DNA from: a virus
Virus record (IMG/VR): IMGVR_UViG_3300007345_000101
Span: 1 to 38,054 of that record
Reading direction: 5' to 3' (one strand)
DNA length: 38,054 nucleotides
Of the stretch, positions 1-6,910 are shown one piece after another (within the stretch, counting starts at the first letter, position 1; every line of letters begins with the position of its first letter). Both the position numbers and the translations under genes were made by a program. The notes under the pieces are model-generated. The model was not told the origin of the DNA. It saw nothing but the letters and a program-made list of their open reading frames with translations, and ran no database searches.

Positions 1-564
1 ATCAGCAGTTACACCAGTGTATCCGTTACCATCAAACTTTTCACCATTCCAGTTTTCTCTGGTTACTCTTGTTTCTGTGGTGATACCAGTTGCACTGCTG
101 CGAATTACATAAGAATATGTTCCTCCATCATCCTCAAAGTAAACACCATCAGTCTCACTAAACAATCCGAATCTTCTGCGAACTCCAGGAGTAGGTGCTT
201 CTAGACGAATTGCAAATGCAAGTGTTGCTGGTCTACCAGGAATGTATCTCATTACTGTTTTGGTCTGTCTGACAACCTTACTACCAGCAGTAGAACCAAC
301 TTCCATAACCACATTACTGGAAGCAGGATTATGAGTAGCAGTTCCAACACCAACTACACTTTCATCCCAAACATCAGTCTCCTTACCATACTGGAAAGTA
401 TTGAAGAAAACTGTTTGGAAAGGAGCAACCTTTAATCTGTTATTGTCAGAAAACTGAGGTCTCCAGTCTGTCTGGTTTCCCCAGTGATCTGCAATGTTGT
501 AAACCTCAAAAAGACTTCTCTCTTGATTCAAGAAGTCTTGTGTAGTCTTATTCCACTGAGCCAT
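1..564 (-). CDS. Virion structural protein, N-terminal part (cut by left edge)
   Basis: An open frame of 188 codons starts at 564 with MAQWNKTTQDFLNQERSLFE and runs off the left edge without a stop. I recognise this N-terminus (followed by EVYNIADHWGNQ, then WRPQFSDNNRLKVAPFQTVFFN) as a conserved structural protein of T4-like cyanophages; its exact place in the virion is not known to me. The visible part is rich in beta-prone Thr/Val/Gly and has no signal peptide or membrane segment. The start lies four bases after the TGA of the upstream 103-aa gene, consistent with the same late operon. In related phages the large terminase (gp17) and sheath (gp18) genes would be expected further left, but they are not in the window. 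Confidence 0.85.
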   Translation of the reverse strand, partial: MAQWNKTTQDFLNQERSLFEVYNIADHWGNQTDWRPQFSDNNRLKVAPFQTVFFNTFQYGKETDVWDESVVGVGTATHNPASSNVVMEVGSTAGSKVVRQTKTVMRYIPGRPATLAFAIRLEAPTPGVRRRFGLFSETDGVYFEDDGGTYSYVIRSSATGITTETRVTRENWNGEKFDGNGYTGVTAD

Positions 565-568
565 AATT

Positions 569-880
569 TCAAATCCAGTCTAATTTTCCAGGATGATATC
601 TTTTAGACGATGTGATATTCACATTACCAGTTTGTACTGGATAAATGTTTTGTACAATCGCTCCAGGATATTCACCTTGAAGTTGCTCAGCTAAACCTTT
701 ATTTGATGGTAAAGATTCTGCTGTAAACTCTAATCTATGTAGTGAACCATTCCACATGATATCGGCAACATAACTCTCACCAACCCTTTGAGGTTGTGGC
801 TCAGAGTTCATGTATAGATTTCCATTAAAGTCGCCAGAGATATTGACGCTTTCGGATAGAAATTGTTGAAAGGATTTCAT
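569..880 (-). CDS. Small virion-associated protein with T4 capsid-targeting-like N-terminus (103 aa)
   Basis: The protein starts MKSFQQFLSES, which resembles the capsid-targeting sequence at the N-terminus of T4 internal head proteins (MKTYQEFIAEA type, recalled). Residues about 33-80 (GESYVADIMWNG ... YPGAIVQNIYP) align by eye with a segment of the 605-aa protein encoded just upstream (GKTYTVFFTFRG ... YPDAILVNYFE), so the two genes share a domain. The start ATG overlaps the upstream TGA (TGATG), implying translational coupling. A role as an internal head or prohead-core protein is inference; the family is otherwise uncharacterised to me. Confidence 0.75.
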   Translation of the reverse strand: MKSFQQFLSESVNISGDFNGNLYMNSEPQPQRVGESYVADIMWNGSLHRLEFTAESLPSNKGLAEQLQGEYPGAIVQNIYPVQTGNVNITSSKRYHPGKLDWI

Positions 881-2697
881 CAGCAGTTCCAGGCTCTAAG
901 GGACTTATTGATTCTGCTATCGGGATCGTTAGCAGTTTTGGCAGAGGTAAGTTTGCTCTTCATACCTTTCATTCTTGCACAGAATGATGCTCTTCTCTTA
1001 TTACCAACCTTCTTGGAAGGTGCTTTAAGATCAGATCCAGGATTTTCTCTTTCGTAGGACTTACGTCCCTTTTCATTTAGGCCACCTTCTGGATTCTTAC
1101 CAGACTTTTTAGTCCAGGCAGCACCCTCAACCATCTCACCTTCAGTTTCATAACCAGCCAATTGTGTGGTTGCTTTTTTCTTTGCTTGAGTGCGCCGGCC
1201 GCCAGTTCTGATAGCATCAAGTAGTTTACGTGTTGCGTCTACTTCTGTTGAACCTGCTGTACCTCTATTAATATCGTCTTTATTTCCTTGATTATATCCA
1301 AGGGGAGAGGCCTCTGCCATAAATTTTCCAAAAGATTTGGCACCCTCAACCTGAACTAGGGGTTCATTCTCAACACGATCTCTTTCAAAATAGTTAACAA
1401 GAATTGCATCGGGATATACTTTTCTGAGTTGAATTAGAACGTCCTCTCTTGAGGGCCTTTTTGCAGTTGGGAAGAAGAATTGTAAAGACTTATATTGTCC
1501 TCTGAATGTAAAAAATACAGTATAGGTTTTTCCTTGTCTTTGAATTCTTTCATACTTCTCAGTCACATGCTCTTCATTAGCTGGAGCAACAGTTGCAATA
1601 TCAAACTTCTTTTGATTTGGAGTTAATCTAACAGGCATAGAATACATGTCCCAGGTTCTAGGACCATAAGAACACTCATCTCTAGTCTCATTTTTTCCAC
1701 ACTTGGGACAATATCTCATCATCTTTGGTTCTTCACAACCACAGTTTTCTTTAACAGGAACACAATTAGGAACCATTCTATTGCCCTTTTTCTTCATTCC
1801 TTTTTCTGTATATCCATCCCAACATTTTTCTTGCATCTCAAGTTCCTCTCCCCAATTAGCAGCACCAACTTTACGACACTTAACTAAAGCACCAGATGCA
1901 TATGCGGAAGGCCAGACATCATAACGTGATTTGACTTTGTGATAACAAGCGTCTTTTTTACCACTACCCTTCCCTTTCTTATCCTTTGCTTCTCCAATAT
2001 CTTTTGGTTTTACAGTTGGCATTGGAGCTGGATTTTTGCGTGACCTTACAGTTGGCATTGGAACTGTCTTTTTATATGGTTTGACAGTTGGCATACCACT
2101 TTCATCCATATATCCAGATGCTGCATCTACATTATGATCAGCATGAGTAATTTTTGCTTGAACCCATGCTGGAATATTTTTTTCCTTCGATCCCAAATCT
2201 TTTTTGAGTTTCTTAGCATTTTTTATAGTCTTATCAAGTTGCTTATGCGCCATAGAAACTTCATGATCTTTTTCCTCTTTTTTGATTGCCTTTGCAATCT
2301 CATGAGCTTTGGTTATAGTGCTCTTTTTAAGAGGTGGTTTATCACCAGTAGACTTCATCGCCTGTGCCATACCAACAGCATAAGCATTTCTAACCTCAGA
2401 AAAAGTCAATAGTTTTTCTTCTTTCATCTTCTTTTGGGGATCTGTAGAAACATATGTTGGTTTAGCAGCACCAGACTTTTGTTGTTGGCCAGGATCTGCT
2501 GCTTTCTTTCTTCTTTGTGCAGATTTTCTTTCTGCAGGTGTCATTGATGCTCTCTTAGCAGAAGAAACACACTTGGGAGTTCCCTCACCAGGTTCATCAC
2601 TTGCACATGTTCCACCAGTGACTACGTTCACCCAACCTTTTTTACCATCTTTTGATTTGGATTTACCAAACCAATCACGTAGTCCTTCTTCGTTCAT
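880..2697 (-). CDS. Lys-rich mosaic protein of several marine-phage modules (605 aa), function unknown
   Basis: A very basic, Lys-rich protein that looks assembled from short modules. In order: an N-terminal block (GLRDWFGKSKSKDGKKGWVN, then SAKRASMTPAERKSAQRRKK); Lys-rich charged helices (about 90-195); three MPTV(K/R) repeats (about 200-230); a KDACYHKVKSRY...VWPSAY block; a CWDGYTEKGMKKKGNRMVPN block; a Cys cluster like a zinc ribbon (CGCEEP...YCPKCG...DEC, about 317-342); a domain shared with the downstream 103-aa protein (about 381-434); a KSFGKFMAEA motif (454-463); and a C-terminal block (GRKSYERENPGSDLKAPSKK ... RASFCARMKGM ... DPDSRINKSLRAWNC). I recall the end blocks from proteins of marine T4-like phages. 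The ATG overlaps the gp16 stop (ATGA). The composition suits a DNA-associated head-core or packaging factor, but that is inference. Confidence 0.8.
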   Translation of the reverse strand: MNEEGLRDWFGKSKSKDGKKGWVNVVTGGTCASDEPGEGTPKCVSSAKRASMTPAERKSAQRRKKAADPGQQQKSGAAKPTYVSTDPQKKMKEEKLLTFSEVRNAYAVGMAQAMKSTGDKPPLKKSTITKAHEIAKAIKKEEKDHEVSMAHKQLDKTIKNAKKLKKDLGSKEKNIPAWVQAKITHADHNVDAASGYMDESGMPTVKPYKKTVPMPTVRSRKNPAPMPTVKPKDIGEAKDKKGKGSGKKDACYHKVKSRYDVWPSAYASGALVKCRKVGAANWGEELEMQEKCWDGYTEKGMKKKGNRMVPNCVPVKENCGCEEPKMMRYCPKCGKNETRDECSYGPRTWDMYSMPVRLTPNQKKFDIATVAPANEEHVTEKYERIQRQGKTYTVFFTFRGQYKSLQFFFPTAKRPSREDVLIQLRKVYPDAILVNYFERDRVENEPLVQVEGAKSFGKFMAEASPLGYNQGNKDDINRGTAGSTEVDATRKLLDAIRTGGRRTQAKKKATTQLAGYETEGEMVEGAAWTKKSGKNPEGGLNEKGRKSYERENPGSDLKAPSKKVGNKRRASFCARMKGMKSKLTSAKTANDPDSRINKSLRAWNC

Positions 2698-3107
2698 TGT
2701 TGTTGCTTTAGGAACTTTGCTAATTCGGCAGTTGATCCAACAAAAAGTGCATTATTAGTGACAGACTTGGGACCACCGTCATCTTCTTTATTTAGTTCCT
2801 TCATCTTTTTCTGCAAATCAATAAGTTTATCAGTAGTGTCGGCAACACTCTTCATTATTTGCCCAGCAACTTCATATGCTCTGGGAGAATCAGACTCTTG
2901 AGCCAATTCCATGATTCCATCAAGACTCTCTTGACCCTTTTCTATTAATGAATATAAATTTCCCCTTGTATATTCATAATCTTTTTTAATCTGATCCACC
3001 AAATGATCATTGTTTGTTTTTACAACTTCTGATTTTGTTGGTGTTATATCAACAATATCTGTTTCTGTGTTGAGTGATTCACTAATTTTGTCAAATGATT
3101 TTTTCAT
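2694..3107 (-). CDS. 16: Terminase small subunit (gp16)
   Basis: 137 aa, a little shorter than T4 gp16 (164 aa). It follows the T4 pattern by eye: an acidic N-terminus, then KDYEYTRGNLYSLIEKGQES, then ELAQESDSPRAYEVAGQIMK (T4 has TAKNADSPRHMEVFSTLM in the equivalent place), then DLQKKMKELN and a C-terminal NALFVGSTAELAKFL (T4 NATVFMGSPTEL). The central helices form the coiled coil of the gp16 ring, which regulates the gp17 packaging motor and DNA recognition. It lies directly after gp15 and overlaps the next gene by four bases (ATGA). The C-terminal Gln codons create a CAACAACA run just before the next start. The large subunit gp17 is not in the window. Confidence 0.9.
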   Translation of the reverse strand: MKKSFDKISESLNTETDIVDITPTKSEVVKTNNDHLVDQIKKDYEYTRGNLYSLIEKGQESLDGIMELAQESDSPRAYEVAGQIMKSVADTTDKLIDLQKKMKELNKEDDGGPKSVTNNALFVGSTAELAKFLKQQQ

Positions 3108-3118
3108 GGTAGTTCACA

Positions 3119-3916
3119 TTAGATGTCTTTGTCCTGAGATGGGCTGTACTTTTTGCTGTCATTAAAGAATTCCAAAGTTTCACTAAACCCAAAATCATCC
3201 CCAGGTTCAGCGTCTATTGGATCTGGTACTGCGGTATATCTAACTTCTCTCTTGGCATTTTGTACATCAACACTATTATAGTAATCAACCTGTACCTTAC
3301 GAATGAGACCATCGGAAGATTCTGCGATTGGTCCAAATAGATATGTGTTTGCTGTGAAACTTAAGGTATAAATTATAGCTCTTCTTGACTCAAAATTTCC
3401 CTCATATTCATCCTGCATTGTGATATTGTTGAGTGCAATTGGAATATCTCTTTTTTCACCAATAGAACTGATAAGATCTACAGTAACTTTGAATGTTGGT
3501 TGGAAATATGGTAAAATTTGCTCCACTATTTGTAGAGCATCTTCATTTAATTTGGCATAAATTGATAGTTGAAAATCTACATTATATGGAACTGGAAGAA
3601 AAACTTTCTTTAGATTCTCACCATCAACGGCTTTAAATGTTTTTGTGATATTTGATTTTCTTGATGGATCATAATTAATACCTGTCATCTCAAATGACAT
3701 TCTTGGTAAAGTTATTGCGATTGGTTTATCTAGTTTTGCTTGCTGCTCCAATCGTGCAAGAAATTTTTGCTGGGGTGCATATGCGAGAGGAACTTTTATA
3801 TCACTTACAGTAGAAGCATCATCACTTGTATGTCTGATGTGAATATCATTAAAAATTGTACCAAAAGCAATGATGGTTTTTCTAAGTATTTCGTGATAGT
3901 AATAAGTTCCTAACAT
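3119..3916 (-). CDS. 15: Proximal tail sheath stabilisation / tail terminator protein (gp15)
   Basis: 265 aa, close to T4 gp15 (272 aa). The N-terminus MLGTYYYHEILRKTIIAFGT, followed by IFNDIHIRHT, is a signature of this family in T4-like phages. The middle contains the typical VPLAYAPQQKFLARLEQ stretch and PRMSFEMTGINYDPSRK. gp15 forms the hexameric ring capping the tail tube and sheath and provides the docking surface for the head. The start overlaps the gp14 stop (TGATG), and gp13-gp14-gp15-gp16 order is as in T4. The end is acidic and disordered-looking (EPGDDFGFSE ... SPSQDKDI). Confidence 0.93.
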   Translation of the reverse strand: MLGTYYYHEILRKTIIAFGTIFNDIHIRHTSDDASTVSDIKVPLAYAPQQKFLARLEQQAKLDKPIAITLPRMSFEMTGINYDPSRKSNITKTFKAVDGENLKKVFLPVPYNVDFQLSIYAKLNEDALQIVEQILPYFQPTFKVTVDLISSIGEKRDIPIALNNITMQDEYEGNFESRRAIIYTLSFTANTYLFGPIAESSDGLIRKVQVDYYNSVDVQNAKREVRYTAVPDPIDAEPGDDFGFSETLEFFNDSKKYSPSQDKDI

Positions 3917-5286
3917 CAGTATGTACCAAATGGATTAGATTCTGTAAAGTCTAGTATATCGTCAGCCAATTCTTCAAGTTCTTCATTTTGAGAGAATTCA
4001 ATCTTATTTCCAGGATCGGAATCAAATGAAGATAATGTAAACTGTGCGTTTGATGTTTCGCCAGTAATAATTTCGCCAGACGTAAAGTTACCACTATTTA
4101 TGTAGACTTCAAGAGTTTGAGCATCTTGATCATATTTCTTGACTCTAGCCTTTGCTCCAGACAGACTTCCTGTAACGATTTCATTTCTTACATATGTTCC
4201 AATTCCAGAACTTGGTGCAGAAGAAATTGCAACAACAGGAGTTGATACATATCCAAATCCACCATCAGTTAGACGAATTTCAGAAATACTTCCACCAGCA
4301 CCAACTACAGATTTTGCTGTTGCGGTAACTCCTGATCCTGGGCCACCAATAGTAACTATTGGTGCAGTTACATATCCAGCACCAGTAGTTGCAACGCTGA
4401 TAAATTGTACGGATCCATTACCAAGGACTGCTGTTGCTGCTGCACCAGACCCACCACCACCAGTAAATGTTACTGTCGGTGTTACTGTATATCCAGCACC
4501 AGCATTTGTAATCAATATTTCACTAATAGCTTTATTACTTACGACTGCAATTGCCTTTGCATCTGTTCCACCAACTGGAGCTGTAGAGATTGCAACAGTT
4601 GGAGTGGATTCGTAACTGTATCCATCATTTGTAACTTCAATTTTTCTTACTGATCCAGTAAGTGCAATATTTGCTATCGCTGTAGCGTTAGTACCAGAAT
4701 TTTCTAATAGTAGTTGAGTTACATATCCATAATCTTCCATTAGACCATCAATCTCATCAACATTAGTTTCAATGATTTCATCTTCAAGTTCTAGAAGTTC
4801 GCATGATAATTGATAGATATAGTTTTTACCTAGTTGGAAAAAAGGTTTTTCGTGCTCTACACTCTTGATTTCATATAATCTTTCCCCAAGAGGAAAATAA
4901 ATTACATCACCTTCTCTTGGACGATTTGTTATTAAAATTTCTCCAGGTTCTGAAGCTTTAAGATCTTTTAGAAATGGTTCAATGAAAAGTTGAAATCTTT
5001 CTTCGGAAATTGTTAGAGAAATTTCACTCTTCAATTGAACACCAAACTTCGATAAAATTTCAGTGTTTGCACCATACCCCTCATAGTTATCAAGATAAGC
5101 TTCGATAATAAAATTGTCATCAAGTTTAGATAAAGTAACCTCTCTTGATATAATTTCAGAACCTAATATTTTTCTTGGGATATAATAAACATCAATCCCA
5201 TATATTTTAAGTTGTTCATTTACAAGATCCTGCATTAAAAACTGCTCGTTAGCGGATCCTTGTAGAAAAAAGGGATTGAGTGCCAT
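3916..5286 (-). CDS. 14: Neck protein gp14 with inserted GxGY beta-repeat region
   Basis: 456 aa. The first about 200 residues match the T4-like neck protein gp14 (MALNPFFLQGSANEQFLMQD, DVYYIPRKIL, YEGYGANTEILSKFG, TNRPREGDVIYFPL, FFQLGKNYIYQLSCELLELE). gp14 works with gp13 to join the DNA-filled head to the tail. T4 gp14 is about 256 aa, so this protein is much longer. The excess is mostly residues about 209-358, a run of four related segments with the pattern I-x-I-T-x-x-G-x-G-Y-x-x-x-P-x-V, followed by an SGAKARV...NSGNFTSGEIITG module. The C-terminus (EFSQNEELEELADDILDFTE, then SNPFGTY) resembles the gp14 end. Starts overlap at both junctions. gp14 identity is firm; the role of the insert is unknown. 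Confidence 0.9.
   Translation of the reverse strand: MALNPFFLQGSANEQFLMQDLVNEQLKIYGIDVYYIPRKILGSEIISREVTLSKLDDNFIIEAYLDNYEGYGANTEILSKFGVQLKSEISLTISEERFQLFIEPFLKDLKASEPGEILITNRPREGDVIYFPLGERLYEIKSVEHEKPFFQLGKNYIYQLSCELLELEDEIIETNVDEIDGLMEDYGYVTQLLLENSGTNATAIANIALTGSVRKIEVTNDGYSYESTPTVAISTAPVGGTDAKAIAVVSNKAISEILITNAGAGYTVTPTVTFTGGGGSGAAATAVLGNGSVQFISVATTGAGYVTAPIVTIGGPGSGVTATAKSVVGAGGSISEIRLTDGGFGYVSTPVVAISSAPSSGIGTYVRNEIVTGSLSGAKARVKKYDQDAQTLEVYINSGNFTSGEIITGETSNAQFTLSSFDSDPGNKIEFSQNEELEELADDILDFTESNPFGTY
4207..4662 (-). repeat. Four-copy GxGY protein-repeat region inside gp14
   Basis: The coding sequence repeats a 35-40-codon unit four times: VRKIEVTNDGYSYESTPTVA, ISEILITNAGAGYTVTPTVT, VQFISVATTGAGYVTAPIVT and ISEIRLTDGGFGYVSTPVVA, each followed by a Gly/Ala-rich tail of the type GSGAAATAV. 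The units are diverged in DNA but aligned in protein. Similar units occur in gp8 and in both giant proteins of this window. Confidence 0.85.
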
Positions 5287-6125
5287 TATCCGATCATATC
5301 GAGAGGTGGTAATTCGTATGTTGATTGCATCTTAGATTCAATGTCTGCAAGTTCATTTACTGCATCATCATAATATTGCCTTCCATTTAGCTCTACACCA
5401 CCAGGAAGTTTTGTTCCACTAAATTTAATCATATTCATACCCCACTGCTTTTTAATCATTGCAGTTAGATATTTTTTCAACCAACTATCATTATATATTT
5501 TGGGGAAATCTGATGGATTTAAGGCCCTTTCACAGTCGATAACAATATAATCTCCAGCAGTTTGTGCTGTCCAATCAATATCTAAATATAATCTTCCTTG
5601 TCTTTTTGAATATCTAATTTGCTTATCCGTAGTGAGAAGAAAATCAATATCTTCAAGATAAGTCTTTACCATTGAGTAGTGTAATAAATCAACGCTACTG
5701 AAAAAGTAAAGATCATTCAAAAATAATTGATACTTAATACTAAACATTCCACCAGAAATGGAATTTGTATCAAATTTAAAAATTTTATTAATACCTAAGA
5801 CTTGATCAGGTACTTTTATATAATTATTGTTCTCTTCAAATTTAAATTCGGTTGTATTCCCGACAGATTCTGATACTGTAGTGGTAGTAATTCCACTCAC
5901 ACCGTTGGCACTTGGGCCTCTTCCACGATCAATATCATCTTGAGTAATTTGATATTTCAAATACATTCTTTCGGAACCATCATAATGACGCTCCTGAAAA
6001 TATTGAATAGCATCGTCAACCAAATCATCAATTTGATCATCATCAACGTTAATTTCTAATACGGGTGCTCCAAGTCTTCTCAGACAATAGTCCACCAGTT
6101 CTTGTCTAGTGCTAGGAGTGGCCAT
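5286..6125 (-). CDS. 13: Neck protein (gp13)
   Basis: 279 aa (T4 gp13 is 309 aa). The N-terminus MATPSTRQELVDYCLRRLGA, followed by PVLEINVDDDQIDDLVDDAIQYFQERHYDG, is highly characteristic of gp13 in T4-like cyanophages. The rest includes KVPDQVLGINKIFKFD, a LLHYSMVKTYLEDIDFLLTT segment, and ALNPSDFPKIYNDSWLKKYL followed by IKKQWGMNMIKFSG and PGGVELNGRQYYDDAVNELA. gp13 docks on the portal ring and binds gp14 to complete the head neck. The ATG shares its A with the TAA of the upstream 72-aa gene, and its own stop overlaps gp14. Confidence 0.93.
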   Translation of the reverse strand: MATPSTRQELVDYCLRRLGAPVLEINVDDDQIDDLVDDAIQYFQERHYDGSERMYLKYQITQDDIDRGRGPSANGVSGITTTTVSESVGNTTEFKFEENNNYIKVPDQVLGINKIFKFDTNSISGGMFSIKYQLFLNDLYFFSSVDLLHYSMVKTYLEDIDFLLTTDKQIRYSKRQGRLYLDIDWTAQTAGDYIVIDCERALNPSDFPKIYNDSWLKKYLTAMIKKQWGMNMIKFSGTKLPGGVELNGRQYYDDAVNELADIESKMQSTYELPPLDMIG

Positions 6126-6343
6126 TAATATGTTCCTCCATCAATCTCTAAGGTATATTCAGAACCCTCAGTCAAAGTATTTGTTGCAACCCAAATACTT
6201 CTATTGCTATCATATACTAAAACGGACCCATTAGAAAGTCCTTGTGCATCAACATCCTGTAAATTATTTAGTCTGCCAATAACATCAGATGCTAATACTT
6301 TCGTGCTGTTTGTTTGACCAACTCTTACAGTAAACTGGCTCAT
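6125..6343 (-). CDS. Small conserved structural-type protein (72 aa)
   Basis: A short protein with the pattern RLNNLQDVDAQGLSNGSVLV, then YDSNRSIWVATNTL and an ELEIDGG-like end (YTLEIDGGTY). This NL.DVD...G.VLVYDS....WVA pattern is common in phage tail-fibre repeats and in a small cyanophage protein found next to gp13, so a minor tail, fibre or whisker component is plausible. It starts within the ATGA overlap with the 112-aa gene and ends in a TAATG overlap with gp13. The start codon is preceded by TACAACAAC rather than a purine-rich ribosome site. No specific function can be assigned. Confidence 0.75.
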   Translation of the reverse strand: MSQFTVRVGQTNSTKVLASDVIGRLNNLQDVDAQGLSNGSVLVYDSNRSIWVATNTLTEGSEYTLEIDGGTY

Positions 6344-6678
6344 GTTGTTGTAACTCCTGCTCTTACTAGTGCGGTTCCTTCAACAACTCTGGTTGTTTCG
6401 GATGGATTTGTAATTAGTACATCATAAACATACCTTCCCTCTTTAAGACCAGAAGTTACCGATGAATCTAATGTAAGAGATATTGTTCCATCACTTGGAA
6501 CTGTAATTGTCGATGCAAATGATGTGGACGTAGAACTAGTATAAGTTTTTTTCAGTTGGGCAGAAGCCGAATATCCAGTTAAATCTTGGGGGGAATTTGT
6601 TTGTGACCCCTCAACAGTGAATGACAGTGAAAAGTCTGCACCTTGATTAATTGTAATATTGTGGACATATACTGCCAT
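6340..6678 (-). CDS. Ig/BppU-N-like beta-sandwich structural protein (112 aa)
   Basis: The sequence has the alternating beta-strand pattern of small phage baseplate/fibre attachment domains: ITINQGADFSLSFTV, DLTGYSASAQLKKTY, TITVPSDGTISLTLDSSVTS, GLKEGRYVYDVLIT, RVVEGTALVRAGVT. The QG-x-D/T-F ... P-x-DLTGY ... G-x-Y-x-YDV layout is what I associate with N-terminal BppU-like domains, but I could not run a profile search. It is the first gene after a short gap (6679-6702) and overlaps the next gene by four bases. Probably a small virion protein that decorates or anchors fibres. Confidence 0.75.
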   Translation of the reverse strand: MAVYVHNITINQGADFSLSFTVEGSQTNSPQDLTGYSASAQLKKTYTSSTSTSFASTITVPSDGTISLTLDSSVTSGLKEGRYVYDVLITNPSETTRVVEGTALVRAGVTTT

Positions 6679-6702
6679 TTTTCATAAATTAGAGATATAT
6701 TC

Positions 6703-6909
6703 TTATTTATTATTATCAATAAGAGTCTTTAGTAGATCTTTGATTTCAGAGATTTCATCTTTAAGATCTTCTATTTCTCTTCTTTTTTGATCCCTAACCT
6801 TCTTAGACTTTATATAATTCTGGTATGCCATCTCATTTGTATTGATGATGGCACCAGTTTTCATGTCTCTCGAATAATCAGAATCTTGGTCAACTTTTTT
6901 CAAATTCAT
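6703..6909 (-). CDS. Small coiled-coil protein (68 aa), conserved in cyanophages
   Basis: Starts MNLKKVDQDSDYSRDMKTGA, followed by IINTNEMAYQNYI, then a charged helix (KSKKVRDQKRREIEDLKDEI then SEIKDLLKTLI) with heptad-like Ile/Leu spacing, so it probably forms a coiled coil. I chose the ATG at 6909, two bases after the stop of the large upstream gene; a TTG nine bases further upstream (6918) would overlap it and is less likely. I recall close relatives with DY.RDM.TGAIINTNE between the large tail protein and the neck genes of cyanophages. Function unknown; perhaps an assembly factor. Confidence 0.8.
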   Translation of the reverse strand: MNLKKVDQDSDYSRDMKTGAIINTNEMAYQNYIKSKKVRDQKRREIEDLKDEISEIKDLLKTLIDNNK

Positions 6910-6910
6910 A

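Noticed and set aside
4139-4653. Plus-strand open frames (158 and 82 codons) over gp14
   Set aside because: They are antisense to the GxGY repeat region; the Pro/Val/Thr- and Cys/Thr/Ser-rich translations mirror the repeats and gp14 is clearly the real frame.
6705-6712. AATAAATA as a late promoter for the 112-aa gene
   Set aside because: Seven of eight matches, but it lies at the end of the 68-aa gene and similar A+T-rich octamers occur inside genes (near 4094, 14397 and 30245), so it is not distinguishable from chance.
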